Made by a program: the position numbers and the translations under genes. This document shows positions 11,447 to 23,709 of a stretch of 64,000 bases of DNA, one piece after another (position 1 is the stretch's first letter; each line of letters starts with the position of its first letter). Location: NCBI GenBank assembly GCA_002914845.1, contig JXTC01000019.1:1209215-1273214 (forward strand). Reading direction: 5' to 3'. The notes below the pieces were generated by a model. The model saw nothing but the letters and a program-made list of their open reading frames with translations, had not been told where the DNA came from and did no database searches. Source of the stretch: Trema orientale (lineage: Eukaryota > Streptophyta > Magnoliopsida > Rosales > Cannabaceae).

Positions 11447-13852
11447 CTCCTATTTAGGAAGTCTAACACGGCCTACTAAGGAGTGTAAGAACTAAGATCA
11501 TAATATTTGTAGCAATTTTACTAGGGAAGGAGTCGTTATTTGACTTGTAGTTATGTTTTAGACTGAAGGGTTGCCTTTATTTGATGCCTAAAGATGGTGA
11601 GGTCCAAAGTTCATATTTTTATATTTCTTTCTTGGCTTCCCTAACCAAAAGCGAGGGAAGGAAGATGACAATGCTTTTTACTTCAAAATGCCCTGATTTT
11701 GCCGAAATTTTGGTGGGTTTAGTTTCGTGGTGTGATTTAGATTGCTTGCTTCTTCTATATCTGAAGTTAATGATCCTACTTATGATAATAAGATCGAAGT
11801 ATTTGCAGCAATTTCACTAGTGAGTCATTGTTGTCATCTGTTTTGTTGGTAGGACTAGGTTGAATGGTCTTTCCTTCATTTGATGGGTACTTTGTTTTAG
11901 AGATGATGGGAGGTCCTGACTTACCATTGTCTTCCCTCTTTTGCTTCCCTGAACACGAAGGAAAGAGGGCCTTATGAACATTGTTAGTTTCGAAAGTAAC
12001 CAGATTCTGAAAAAGTGAATCTTCTTTCCTGGGAAAATATCAAAATATACATGAGATTCCAAGATTTGGTTCAAGTATATGTGTAATAAAGTGATGATTG
12101 ATAGACATCAAATGATAGATATTAAATACAAGTGTGGTTTAGGCACTTGCGAAAACATAAAAATAAAAATGTGTCGTTTAGATACAGATATAGCGTTTAT
12201 CAAGTTTTCAATTATAACTTACATTACACGTGTGACAGATAATTTATAAATTGTAGCTGAACAAGTAAATTACTATGTATGACGTTTGGTTTGCAATTTA
12301 TATTTTTTTTAAATATAATTCTGCTATTAATATTTTTATAGTTAACTAAAAGTTATAACTTATGGCATTTTTACTTGGTTGGCAATTGGTTGTTTTAAAT
12401 ATGTTTTACAATAAGATATTAAGTGATATCACAGAATCCAATATTAGCGAGTTTGGTTTGCTTCGTAAGAAGCTAGTGAGATGCCGACTCCATTTTTTAT
12501 TTTTTAATTTTGTTTCTAGAAGAATAAATTTAACACGCGCAAGTGAAAGTGCAATTGCAAGCAACTTAAGTGGAGCAGCACATTTCTCTACCGTTGAATT
12601 AATTGTTAGTGCCCATAAAGGACTTCATGTCGTTTACTTAAATAACACGTCGTTTTAAGCTAACAATACGTCGCGGCATATCTTTTACTTATTCAACAGC
12701 AAAATGATGCCCCATTTTATGACACTTCTATACTAAAGGATAAGTACCTAAATAAACATAATCGTTTTACTTAAAGACATTAGACAAGCTTCAATAAGTA
12801 TGAAGGCAAGTGGCTTGTAGCCTAAAGAAAGCATACTTTAACAAAAAAAATGTGTCGCATTATTACCACAATGGCGGTAAACTTTTATAAGATAAAACGG
12901 TCGTGGTTTATCTACTCCAAGTCCAACGCTAAGAATTTTTTATGGGCAATTGATTTGTCGTTTGTGAACTAGCGACCACACAGTGCCGCGGAACAATATA
13001 ACACAGTATGGCTTAAGCACGGTACAACGTAACAAAATGTGGACCATGCTAGGAAGGGTCTAGTCATGTGGATTGTGCTGAGCTCATATGTTAAGGAGTG
13101 AACATGACATGACATGGTCCATTGGCATAGCATGGTACACTAGAACGTATATACAAAATGTTAGCACATTATAAATGTGTATAATTATGGATATGTTTAC
13201 CAATATACAAGTGTCAACCTAATTTGGAGACACTTACTCTATAATCAATTATGATATGCAAATATTTCTTAAGTTTTTTTAAGTTTTTCTTTAATGTTAA
13301 AATATTTAATTTATTACATTAGTATTTATATATGTTTGAATAAATTAGGAAAAAAAAAGTTCATATAAACGACACTAAAATTCGAATGGGCCAATTTTAG
13401 TCCAAATAAATTGGCACGTTTAATCAAGTAGGCTGACACGTGACGACATGACATGACACGTTATATCATAGGTCAACGGGCCATGCCGGGTTAGTAATTT
13501 TGAACTTTAGGCACATGATGATATGATATGACTAAAATGTGAGTCATACTTAGCACGACACGAAAAGTACATTTGTGTCCAAGTTAAACAGATCATATCG
13601 TGCGGTATGTTTAATAACTTTAGTTGCAAGTTGTTTTATTTTTGAATAACAAATAGTATTTGGTTTTAAGTAGGTTTAATGCTATTTTGTCCTCAAAATA
13701 TGACTCATTCTTTCTATCTATGGTCTTCAAAATATCTAAAATTTTGTCCCTAAATTAAAATTTTTTCTCAACTTGATCCCTTATCCTTTTAATATCATTT
13801 TTTAAGGTGATTTTAATGTGATATTCTATTGTGCTGAATATATATATATATA
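11447..13852. other. Gene-free AT-rich spacer
   Basis: I see no credible exon or RNA gene here. Around 12960-13600 there are many catgacatgacacg-like and gggccatgccgggtt-like stretches, as in a decayed repeat. The open frames at 11581, 11817 and 12362 have no recognisable composition or motif. Confidence 0.5.
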
Positions 13853-14103
13853 GGTTGCCAATCTAATAGGTATTTTTTTTTCCCCCTATGAGTAGATATT
13901 TTTTTTTTAGCCGTTGGATCATCATCTAATGGTGATCTAATGATCCAACGGCTAAAATGAAATGCATGAAAAGACGTACATTATTAATGCTATTTCTCTC
14001 TCTTACTTTTTATAATAAAAAAATATGCATGCTAAATTTTCATGGCCAAAATGATACCTATGTATAGAGAAAAAAAAAAAAAAAACCTATTGGATTGGTA
14101 CCC
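13853..14103 (+). mobile_element. MITE copy A, inserted in a (TA)n tract
   Basis: The ends ggttgccaatctaataggta and tacc-type aacctattggattggtaccc are imperfect inverted repeats, and TATATA runs flank both sides. Inside is a perfect-looking hairpin with arms tagccgttggatcat and atgatccaacggcta (about 13908-13953). The same family occurs reversed at 30719-30933. Confidence 0.7.
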
Positions 14104-14479
14104 TATATATATATATCTATTAGTACTATAGAAACATAGATAATTTTGAGAAGTGAGCTGTCAGCAGCTTGATTCACTTTTCTATTTTTACTATAAAATT
14201 TAATATGGAATGAGACCTATATAGATATATTATATACCTTAAATCCTCAATGCATCCCCTATATGCCACGTTCTTTTTTTTTTTTTTTTTTTAAGTTTGG
14301 ATTTCCTTTTATTTATTTAATTTTTTTAACATCCTAAATAAATATTTAGAGAAAAAAAAAAATAACGGGGCATATGCCTTAGGCAGGTTCTCAAACTATC
14401 ATATATATATATATGGAAATTTTAGTTCCTCGTATGAGTTTTTAACAATCATCTTATAAACTAAAAAGACCAAAATTGA

Positions 14480-14795
14480 GGGGAGAGGAAAAAAAACTAT
14501 TTTTTTTTTTGGAAGAAAAAGGAAAGATGGGGCAACCAGCGTAGCTATCCTCCTTGGACATTATCATAGGAGCTCCAACCTTGCTCAGAAATATTTGCCA
14601 AGATCCTAAGAGGCAGGTCGCTCTTACTAGGCGATGAGGTGCGTCACCTGAAACGCACCGAACAATTAACAAGAACGGCGCCCTAAAACTAAGACCATGG
14701 CTGACGGGTAGGTAAGCCACTCAGGATTCGAATCTACGACCTTAGACTCCTAGGATAAACGCATTACTACTGGGTCACTTGTTCAACGGTAAGGA
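14480..14795 (-). mobile_element. tRNA-derived SINE
   Basis: On the - strand the sequence begins with an A-box-like gtgacccagtagtaatgc, followed about 30 bp later by a B-box-like tagattcgaatcc. A tRNA-unrelated body of some 200 bp follows and ends in A/T homopolymer runs. That is SINE architecture. There is no tRNA cloverleaf with an anticodon stem, so it is not a tRNA gene. Confidence 0.5.
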
Positions 14796-15050
14796 TAAAA
14801 GAGTTTGACAATTAGAGGTTGTAGGATCAAATAAAAGGAAAAACATAATTGAAAGACCTAGGCTGACTGTCTGAGACGATGGTTATATTTCAGGGACTAA
14901 TTAACGCTTTTACGTTTTAACACAAAACGATAAAGAGTGTCGTTTCAATGAATTACGACAGCAAAATGAATAAAAAATAACCTGTCGTTTGTATTAATGT
15001 GTGTATATATATATCCTGTTCACCTTGAAACAGATTACTTCCCGCGCTAC

Positions 15051-15053
<3 letters not shown>

Positions 15054-15082
<29 letters not shown>
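15054..15082. repeat. (GA)n microsatellite in the MPS1 leader
   Basis: An uninterrupted gagaga tract ends immediately before the MPS1 start codon. Confidence 0.85.
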
Positions 15083-15085
<3 letters not shown>

Positions 15086-18000
15086 GCAAGTGTGAGCTCA
15101 CAAGCAGAGAACTCAGGGCGGGACGAAGCGGCGGTGAAGCTGGCTTTAGCCATCTCTCTGCTCCGATCAAAGCACCTCCTTCCAAATCCGCCTCCTTCCG
15201 ACTCCGATGATGCTCTCCGTTGGAAGCGAAAGGTCTATCTCTTTCTCTTTCAAGATCCGTTCTTTACTTTGTACTCTCTGCTCTGTTTGGCTCCCGAGAA
15301 AGTTCAGGAAAATCGAAAACAGACTTCTTTCTTTCTTCCTACTTTTTCATTTTTCGTTGCCTTTGTTGCTGCGATTTCTGGAGTGCGAAAACTTATCACC
15401 GAATTCAATCTTAGAGATCTTCGATTCCTTTCTATATGTGCCGCAAAAATCCCCCTTATTTCTGTAAAATCTCCGATTTTCATAGTAATGGAGCTTAATT
15501 AAGCTTCAATGGTGGAGATTCAGGCTAAGGAGCGAAAGCAAGAGCTTCTAAGACTGAGAGAAGATCTCAAGCAAGCCGAAGGTCACATTCCTCCTCCTCT
15601 CTCTCTCGATATACTTTTTCAGTTTTCTTTTTTTGTTAAATTTGAATCTGGTTTATGGTTTCAGATGATTCGCAGTCCGATCTGTTTCCGCAAAGTGCTG
15701 CTTGCAAGTGCTACTTCTTCGATCAATTGGGGAAACTGAGCCCTAAAAAAGTCACAGATGGCTCCGATCGCCGATTCAATGACGTGTTGCGACGGAGGTT
15801 TCTGAGGCAAGGTTTGTTAATCAGCCTAATCCAAAGTTATGTATTTTATTTCATTGTTCGTTTATTGTCTTTTTTCATTCGCAGTAAGATTCAAGGAGCG
15901 AAGAAGAAGAACAGCCGGTGGTTCGCTTCAGCGATTGCTTCAATCAGGTTTGTATTTATCAAGCTTGAATTTCTTTATTAGTTTATGTTTTTATTTTAGA
16001 GTAGAACATGAAAGGTTTTTCGATTTATTGGCTTCGATATCTAAAAATTAAAACTGTGTCCCAATGTGTTTGTTTGTGTTACTCATGTGTCTAATGGCTT
16101 TGAGTGCAGAACTTAGCAATGAAGATGAACTGGAGCAGCTTAAGGCTGCAATTGATTTTCTTGTGGAACTCTGTGAAAATGTTTCTCCGGTTAGATTGCG
16201 AGACTGACTTGTTCTTTTAAATTTTATTTTTCTGCTTGATTTCAATCACTGACATACTATTCTTCTGAAAACTTCATTTCCAATTCACTACTACACGGTT
16301 TTTCATATTTTTTTCTTTGAAGAAATTTTGTGTTGTCTTTTCGACCGTATGTTTTCCATTTCAAAAATATTTGAACGTTGTAATTTCAGGTGGAGGATGT
16401 AAATTTTGCGAATTGGTCGCACCAAGCTGTAGACTTCATTTTAGGTACTGAAAGTACCTTCTTTGTAATTTCTTTTAACTCCCTTCTCGTTTTTTCTTTT
16501 TGGGGGACAGGGGAACCACTGTTGCTTACGTTGGTGTTTACTATTCCAAGTTGTTTTTAAAAACAAGATTAGTTTAGCTTCTTTCGCTTTGCTTTTTAAG
16601 GATTATCCATGGAATAATAGTTCTTTTGCCTTCGTAGACATCTATGGCATCAGTTGTTGAAGCTGATGCTTTGCTATTCATAGATTTAGGAACTATGTTG
16701 CACTGATTTTGATATCCATAATTAGTATCCTTCAGGTTTATTCGTCATCTGAGCAGCTATTTCATTATGTTTAATCGAAGATTAAGAGAGGGGTCTTAAA
16801 AATAAGATGAACATGCCTCATTGCCATAAAACTGAGGGTCACAATTTATCTTGTAGCTGCTAGATGTATTTTTTCTTTTTAGCTGCCTTTTCTCCAATTT
16901 GAAGAATTTTTATTTTCCATCTGAAGCTTCATTGAGGAATTTGTTATCAATGGCAAAGAACATGGAGTTTATAGAAGGATTTGTCAGCAGCTTGGTCTCA
17001 CGATTGGTTAGAAGGATGTGTTCATTTCAAGAAAATGGTAATCTCTTCTCCTGTGGTTAGATTCTTTAAAACCTTGGCTGATTTTGCACAAAAGGACATT
17101 GGGGAACTTGTTTGGAAAAAGTTTCTTTGTTGGCTTGTTAAATTAACTTTATGGCACTATGATGACATTCACTGATTAATCCCCTCTTTGTTTATGGTTT
17201 TCCACATTCCATTCAGGGTCAAACCATAGCAATATGGATAGTCAGTTCTATGTTCAACACTTGATCCGTAAGCTTGGAAATGAGCCCTACATTGGACAAC
17301 GCGCTATACTTTCAGTTTCTCAGACGATCTCTGTTCTTGCAGAAAGTTTGCTTTTCACAGATCCATTTGATGTTGCTTTTCCCCACAGGCATGAATCTAT
17401 GTTCATAATGTAAGTACTTACGTGAAACTAGACAATATTAATATGTCCACTTTTCATAGATCTCTAAGTTGGTATCTTTTAGAGATCGATACCCATTAAA
17501 ATCAATCTTAGTGATCATAATCTAATATTGTGTCCACAAAGACATTAAGGATCAATATGAGCTTTTGTAATATGATTACTGTTTTATAATTTAGGTACTT
17601 AAGGTCCCCTTATGCTAAAAGGCTCTCCCTTGTATAGTTTTTCTCTCAACAAGATGGTTAGCCCAATTATACGGCTCATTTTAGTCATGACTCACGTTTA
17701 ATCAAAATTTGTCTACTGTAACTTGTAAACGGGAAAATGTAAGGTTATCTATAGAGTGACATATCTGATCTTTTTTTATGGAATTAACAGGATCCAGCTT
17801 ATTGAGTTTTTGATATCAGACTACCTTTCTGTGTGGTCGCAGGATGAAGGCTTTGATAAAAGTATGTATCGTAATTGCTGATCATGTTTATTCTTTTTCT
17901 TTAGTATGACTTTTCAACAACTCTAATTCCACACTCAGTCACTTACCACTCCTTTTGTACCTAAAAAAGAAATTTAATACAGAATATATATACACACACT

Positions 18001-18233
18001 CGTGTATTTGTTCATACATACTTTGACTGAATCATAATTCTATTGCAGTGCTCTTTGAAGAGTGGGTGCAATCAATTTTTCATGCACGGAAAGCATTAGA
18101 ACTACTGGAAAGCAGGAATGGGTTATATGTGTTGTATATTGACCGAGTCACAGGTGAGTTGTCCAAACAAGTTGGCCAGGTTTCCTTACTCCAGAAAATA
18201 AGGCCAGAAATTCTTAATAAGCTGCTATGTTGA
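15083..18233 (+). CDS. MPS1: MULTIPOLAR SPINDLE 1 / PRD2 homologue, nine exons
   Basis: In Arabidopsis this protein is needed for meiotic double-strand-break formation and bipolar spindles. Exons read by eye: 15083-15232, 15524-15581, 15665-15811, 15885-15947, 16110-16189, 16390-16444, 17217-17409, 17791-17861 and 18049-18233. All introns are GT-AG, and the joined frame gives 333 residues. Recognisable features are the N-terminal KLALAISLLRSK helix, a basic coiled-coil-like stretch KERKQELLRLREDLKQAE at about 51-68, the block RAILSVSQTISVLAESLLF, and the C-terminal FEEWVQSIFHARKALELLES followed by RNGLYVLYIDRVTGEL and VGQVSLLQKI. These match my memory of the family, which has no enzymatic motif. 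The protein is slightly shorter than the Arabidopsis one (about 380). Fragments resembling exons 1 and 9 recur at about 41866 and 60915. Confidence 0.85.
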
Positions 18234-19239
18234 GTGCTGTGAAAAATGAATCTTTTGCAAATATGATATTCTTTTTTCAAGAAATTTGAGTCAGTTGTCA
18301 TAAAATCTTTTCTGATATATTGTCACTGGAATGGTTCAAAAAACTTGAGAAATATTACGAGTGTAAATTGCTGATGAATAATTAGATTAAGCAATTTGTG
18401 TAAACCTAATAATTAAGACCTTAACAATTAGGAAGAACGAAATTACTTGGCTTAGTAAAGGGATTGTCCCTATAACATTAACATCCATGCAACCAAATGC
18501 TAATGTTTGTACAACCTATTTTGCCACTCTTGCGTCTCTTTAACGTCCTAAATTTGATTGCATCGAGTCTTTTATTGGTTGATAGTGATTAATGATTACC
18601 ATGTTTTTGGAGATGTTGGGATACACTCTTTTCCTTGAGTATATGTCTATCTTCTTACTTGACGAAACGCCTCGATTTTTACAAGTTCAACTTGTGGACG
18701 GCTTGAAATACAGTTATTTATTTTCATTTATGATAATAATAATTAGGATGTGGTCTTGACTTTTTCTTGCTTGTATTTTATACCCAAATTTTGTCGTCCT
18801 TTGTTTACGGAATAAGAAGAATCTATGTTTTATTTTTATGAAAAACTAAGTAGCGTGTTACTAAAATATAATTGAGTTGTCAAATAGATGTTATAACACT
18901 TTTTTAAGATTGAAGATGCATTCTTCAATTGCTAAGAATTAATATAGAAAGTTTTATAAATATATTTTTTAAGACTTACAATTAAATGACAAGTCATTTG
19001 CCACATTAATCAGCATTAGAAAAGTGGTAATTAGTTAGGATAACTTCACTAACAACTTATTGTCTAACGTCATCATCATAAACCAACTATTGTGGCAATT
19101 ATATCTCAACAATTATGGAATGCAGAGTTATAATGAATTATCCGTAAATATTATACAAAAGTTGAAACCATTAATTGTAGTTTAAATTCACAAGTGTTAA
19201 AACTCTGGACATTAAATGACAAAATTATGCGGGTTCTGG
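18234..19239 (+). repeat. Upstream part of the peptide-gene duplication unit, copy 1
   Basis: No gene is seen. The stretch from about 18760 (ttgcttgtattttataccca, then the cattcttcaattgctaagaa block near 18920) recurs in reverse orientation at about 62450-62640, upstream of the copy-5 peptide gene. The phrase tcttcttacttgacg followed by ggcttgaaat (about 18650-18710) recurs near 38870 and 42300, upstream of copies 3 and 4. Confidence 0.55.
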
Positions 19240-20035
19240 TTCCAAAATATGGACTGTGTATGTCGTACACCTTGTCTTCTATATCATAGTTTTAAAGTTT
19301 CACCAAGGCTGATGGATTCAATGGCAAATAGATGTGTACCATTGTCATTTTAGGGTCGAAAGGCCTACATTTCCACTCGTGAACGTATTACTAACCGTTG
19401 ACTGTTTTTGTTTTTGGTCTATAACGGATTGATAACTTAGAGGTCAAGCCGATGATTACAGGATGATAATTGCAAAATTATAATCATAATGACACGAAGT
19501 TTTTTACTCGGTTTGCTTCAATTTTTCCCCCCCTCTACGGTGGATTTTCACTAAGATTACAATCCGTCGAATTTCAGTAATGTGGATTGTGTGTTCTTCG
19601 TAATGACGAATGAAGAGTCTCCTGTTATACTTGAGGTCGACAGAGTTTCTTAATTGCTTAAGTCAATTCCCAATTCGAATTTGAATGGCCTGCCAGCTAA
19701 AGATATCCTTAATTAGGTCAAATTCTGTTTGACTTTCTAAATTAATTCACCTGTGAAAGACGGTCCAAACGGGTCTCCTCAAGTTGCAAAGTTCGCATGA
19801 GGCCTACACTCAACAAGGTTCAACTCTTACACAACGTGAGCTGGAGCGATCACCGAGCACCTCTTTTCCTGTGGGACACGTGTCGTCGAGGTCGTTTGGC
19901 TGCGAATCATGTCAAAGACGCTTGCAACATTAATTATTTAGTCACTCTACCCGCCACGACTATGATGTCCAATATTCTAAAATTATAGGTAGAAGTCGTA
20001 CTTAGCTCGTTAGTAATATTGAGGATCAGTTCATT
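19240..20035 (+). pseudogene. Decayed duplicate of the peptide-gene promoter, without a gene
   Basis: Sequence at about 19300-19345 (aaggctgatggattcaatgg) is repeated at about 20057 (aatgctgaaggaatcaatgg), in the true promoter of copy 1. At about 19950-20015, ccgccacgactatg, a degraded TATA (tataggtag) and cgtacttagctcgttagtaat parallel the working promoter and leader at 20155-20250. No peptide frame follows before 20040. I read it as a leftover from an unequal duplication. Confidence 0.5.
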
Positions 20036-20210
20036 ACTTAATATTAAGTTTGACCAATGCTGAAGGAATCAATGGCGCAAGTCTCAACTAGTTGAACCCA
20101 CGTTACTTTCCGCTTTGTAAGGTATTTTATGTTCTTTAGGCTCAATTCCTGGGACCCCACCACAACTACGTTCCTATGTTTATGATTATCAGTCTTCATC
20201 TTAATCTTGT

Positions 20211-20219
20211 TATAAATAG
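20211..20219 (+). promoter_or_regulatory. TATA box of peptide copy 1
   Basis: TATAAATAG, 76 bp before the ATG, is followed by a leader (cttagctcgttgataatt) shared by copies 1, 3, 4 and 5. Confidence 0.7.
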
Positions 20220-20286
20220 ACCTCATACTTAGCTCGTTGATAATTCGAACTTAAGGCACTGTATTCCGTTGCCTCCTTTATCAAAC

Positions 20287-20628
20287 ATGTCTGAGATGAA
20301 ACGTTGTGTTTGTTTTTCTCTTCTTTTTCTCTTAATATTGTTGTCTCAATGTCTTCAAAGTTCAGCTCACCAAGGTGTCATGTATCCAAATCTGCATGAT
20401 CATCATGGAAGACGCATGTCACCAAAACCCAAAGACATTCTTATTTCGTTGGAATTAGCTCAAAAGCCTCGAATTTACGTTCGGAAGAAGGGTTTCCTCA
20501 GTATTTTTGGAATCGCAATCCGAGGCGGCAGTCGAGGGAAAAGGACATCGTCTGCCAATGGAGATCGACCGGCTTTTCTTTATGTCTTCTTATGCTTTAC
20601 CCTTTTCCTTGGTATCGTTTTGGCATAG
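20287..20628 (+). CDS. Small secreted Arg-rich peptide precursor, family copy 1
   Basis: The product is 113 residues, of a family I do not recognise. The start is the ATG of MSEMKR, aligned with the other copies. Residues about 4-27 form a signal peptide (CFSLLFLLILLSQ), with likely cleavage before HQG. A His-rich stretch (NLHDHHGRR), a SPKPKD motif at about 45, and the basic core KPRIYVRKK at about 61-69 follow. Then comes RTSSANGDRPAF and a C-terminal hydrophobic tail ending the protein (VFLCFTLFLGIVLA). The tail with its small-residue site and basic spacer resembles a GPI-attachment signal, but a plain membrane anchor is possible. Oddity: the Gly/Arg-rich block of the other copies is replaced by GFLSIFGIAIRGG. 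A TATA box and a leader are present, so it is probably expressed. Confidence 0.75.
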   Translation: MSEMKRCVCFSLLFLLILLSQCLQSSAHQGVMYPNLHDHHGRRMSPKPKDILISLELAQKPRIYVRKKGFLSIFGIAIRGGSRGKRTSSANGDRPAFLYVFLCFTLFLGIVLA

Positions 20629-20807
20629 TTTTGTTTTCCAGATATGTTATGCCGGGTTCATCTTCTTGCACTCTAGTACTGATAATTGGGAAATATCAAA
20701 ATCAGGAAAAAGAGTTTGTGGGTCTTGATTCATATTGAATACTAATCTCATCTTTCTTATTTTTTTCCAAATGCGTGTTCCTCTTTTTTTTTTTTTTTTT
20801 TTTAAAA

Positions 20808-20887
20808 TCACTTTTTAAGTCGGATTGACTTATTGAATAATTTTTTTTTTCTATCACTTTTTAAGTCGGATTGACTTGTTGAATAAA
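20808..20887. repeat. Two copies of a 33-bp direct repeat
   Basis: The unit atcactttttaagtcggatt plus gacttattgaataa occurs at about 20808 and again at about 20854 with one change. Confidence 0.7.
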
Positions 20888-20925
20888 TACCATAAGTTTA
20901 TAAATTTGTTTTTTCTTTTTTTGGT

Positions 20926-21700
20926 TAAAAATCGTCAATTTCATTAAAACCTAAGACCTCAATAGCTACGAGGGTCCCATTCAACCGAATTACAAAAGAC
21001 TGTACTAGGTACAATATCAAGTTCGACATCTCCAGTCAAATTACATGACAAAGCCCATTTAGCAAGATTATGGGGATAGAAATTACAGTCTCTAGGAACA
21101 AAAGTAAAAGTTAATCCAAGAAATTTGCTGTTAAGAGTCTTAGCATCATCCACAGAGTTTGATATTTCCCAGTTAGAAAGATCACCATTCAGATTGGAGA
21201 TGATAATCTAGGAATCACCTTCAATGATGTAGAATTGATAGTTCCTCTTGGAAGCTTCGGACAGGGCAAGCAGAGCCGCATGGGATTCCCCTACCAAGGA
21301 GGACGAAGGAACTGCTTTTCTAGTTACTCCAAATAGAACTTATCCGTTATGGTCACGAGCAACTGAGGCAAGCATCATCGCATTACTCCCCATAGCTATG
21401 TCGAAGTTCACTTTAACCCACCCTTCAGGGGGAGTTAGCCATTCATTCATCCTTGAAGACGTAGGAGGAGGGAGGAGCCCTTCTGAAAATATAGAGTAGG
21501 AGGATGAGATGGATCTCAAGCAAGCTGCAATATCATGTTTATCATGGACTACTAAATTACGTATCATCCAAATGTGGTCCATAGCAATGGACACATAGAG
21601 GAGGACTTTAGCACTATTTACCCCGTAGCCATTCAGATTCCAGATAAATTTAAGCCATTCCAAACAGGAAGAGATAGATCCTCTAGCTGGGGAAAGGGGC
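20926..21700 (-). mobile_element. LINE fragment with an RNase H domain
   Basis: On the - strand, a frame broken by a few stops reads as the reverse-transcriptase-associated RNase H (RVT_3 type) found at the end of plant non-LTR retrotransposons. It shows PPEGWVKVNFDIAMGSN, SVARDHNG, then LVGESHAALLALSEA, and near the end FTFVPRDCNFYPHNLAKWAL. The + strand T-rich run at about 20906-20925 fits a poly(A) tail. The 5' part (endonuclease and RT) is absent, so it is a dead, 5'-truncated copy. Confidence 0.7.
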
Positions 21701-23365
21701 CCAAGGAGTGTGTACTTGTATTGTTGTATTGTTCTCTAATTATTCAATGAATAATGTGGTTGGATGTACTTGTATTGTCCTCTAGTGTTCTCTAGGCATA
21801 TTTAATGAACAATGTAATGAACAATGTGGTTGGAGGTGGTATTCATTTATTTCTATGTACATATATGTGTATAAATATATCTCTATTAATTTTTTCTAAT
21901 GCTCATGCTCATCAACAAGCATTTTTTGCTAACCTTATTGGAAGAAGACTTCGGGTTTCAACTCAAAAGATTAACCAATTGATAGGAAAAGCATAAGTTC
22001 TTATAAACGCTTTATCTTTGCCATCCATAGTTAATGTGGGACTTACTTTGCAACTGTTCGCATTATCCAATAATCTCTATCAAACGAAACACCACGACCC
22101 CCTTTAACGAATGAATAATTCCATCTCTCAAGGTCTTCCATCGTGTCAACACCCGCTTCCCTTTATAGGCTCTCTATCACATCGTGATCACTATGTCATT
22201 AATCATATAGCCACCAGAATCCATAATTTGAAGTTCTGGGAATTCATCTTCTACATCTACATGGCTAGATTAGGAACTGTGGCTCTGATACCACTTATTT
22301 GGACTTGGATTTCCATTTCAATTGATTAACCAATTCAGAAGAGTAGCCCAAATCCTTATAGAATTATTGTATAGATTAGAATAGATTGGACTAGAGTGAG
22401 ATATGTTTAATACTATCCTATATTTAGTGTACTATCGGATTGGATTAAAAATATTATTAGATATAATGTGAGACCCATTAGTATTGGAATGTAGAATAAA
22501 AATATTTTTAATTTAAATCTAAAAGTAATAAAAAAAAGTTTAGGGTAAACAGGGGATTAGGAATTTAGGATCTATAATACTTATCTTTGCCAATATTAAT
22601 CCCAAGCACCTAAGGACTATAAACACTTTATCTTTGCCATCTCTTGCCGATGTGAGATTTTATTCCCATATCTTATAGTAGGAGACTTCTACTTGAAAGA
22701 CAATATTATATTGTTCTAGTAGATTGAAGAGTTGGTAATTGTCCCGTGGATCTAGGATTTTATCTAAATCTGAATGACGTTAAATTTTGTGTTCATTGCT
22801 TTAATTTCTGATTTGATATAACTCTTGATTGTTGGCACGTCTCAATTTGTGTTCTTGAATAATTGGTAATTAGTTGATCATTTTATTTCATAGACGAAGG
22901 AATTATATCTAACATAAAGTTTGATAACCAAATCTAACTTGGGGAATTCAGCAACCGGCCTGGATTTTACTTCGTGACATATATATGTTTTAGTCTCATA
23001 AAATGATTGCATTGTAAGACTTTTTTTTTTGGCTCATAGCTTACTAATCATTAAAAAGAAAAAAATCATCATTAATAGAATTTCACTAAGAAGAAGAAGT
23101 TTTCCACAATACTGCGGTTTTGATCACTATAGCAATGAGAACACTCATCTCTTTTCCTACTAGATCCATGTCTTTGTTTCATGTAAGGCTAATCTTTTCT
23201 ATAATTTGTTTGAAATTTAAGGAGCAAAGTTTGTGGATTACTTCAAGTTTGGGACATTGTCCCCTTCTCTTTCCATGAATATGGCTATTTCCGTTTTTCC
23301 TTATAATATACTTGAAGATATAAAGAGCGCAAGTGACTTAGACGTTTCTTCAAATTGGTATAATT
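21701..23365. other. Gene-free spacer with LTR-element debris
   Basis: ggctctgataccactt at 22281-22296 is the complement of an initiator-Met tRNA primer-binding site, so a degraded LTR element on the - strand may lie here. From about 23100 to 23330 the sequence resembles flanking DNA of the other peptide units (near 38600 and 61060). No gene is seen. Confidence 0.4.
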
Positions 23366-23646
23366 TGTTAATGAAAAGAATTCAAAAGAGAATTCAAAGG
23401 AAAGTCAACCAATGATAGCTAATGATGAACGTGAATGCAAAGATCTCTCACTTTCTTAAAACTTTCCTTGATTGTAGTTGATTCTATGCCTTTTGTAAGA
23501 TAAATGACCATATCTTTTATCTTAGGAAATTCTACAAACAGCTGGTGTGCAACGGTTATATTTTTATGTGTATATATGTGTAAACTTGTACAGCTTAGAC
23601 ATATAAGAAATTTCACTACAATTTCTCTCTTCTATTACCTTTCTTA
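23366..23646 (+). repeat. 5' LTR of copia 1
   Basis: Begins tgttaatgaaaag and ends ctttctta. Length equals that of the 3' LTR. Confidence 0.9.
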
Positions 23647-23709
23647 CTGTTCTTTTACTTTCATGGTATCCGAGCCTTACCTGGAAATATAATTGAATAT
23701 TATTTTTCC

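Noticed and set aside
12362-12658. 98-codon frame in the mTERF-MPS1 spacer
   Set aside because: AT-driven, no motif, and no sign of a promoter or homologous neighbour.
14727-14770. Possible tRNA gene around a gattcgaatc motif
   Set aside because: No acceptor or anticodon stem can be drawn. It is better explained as the B box of a SINE.
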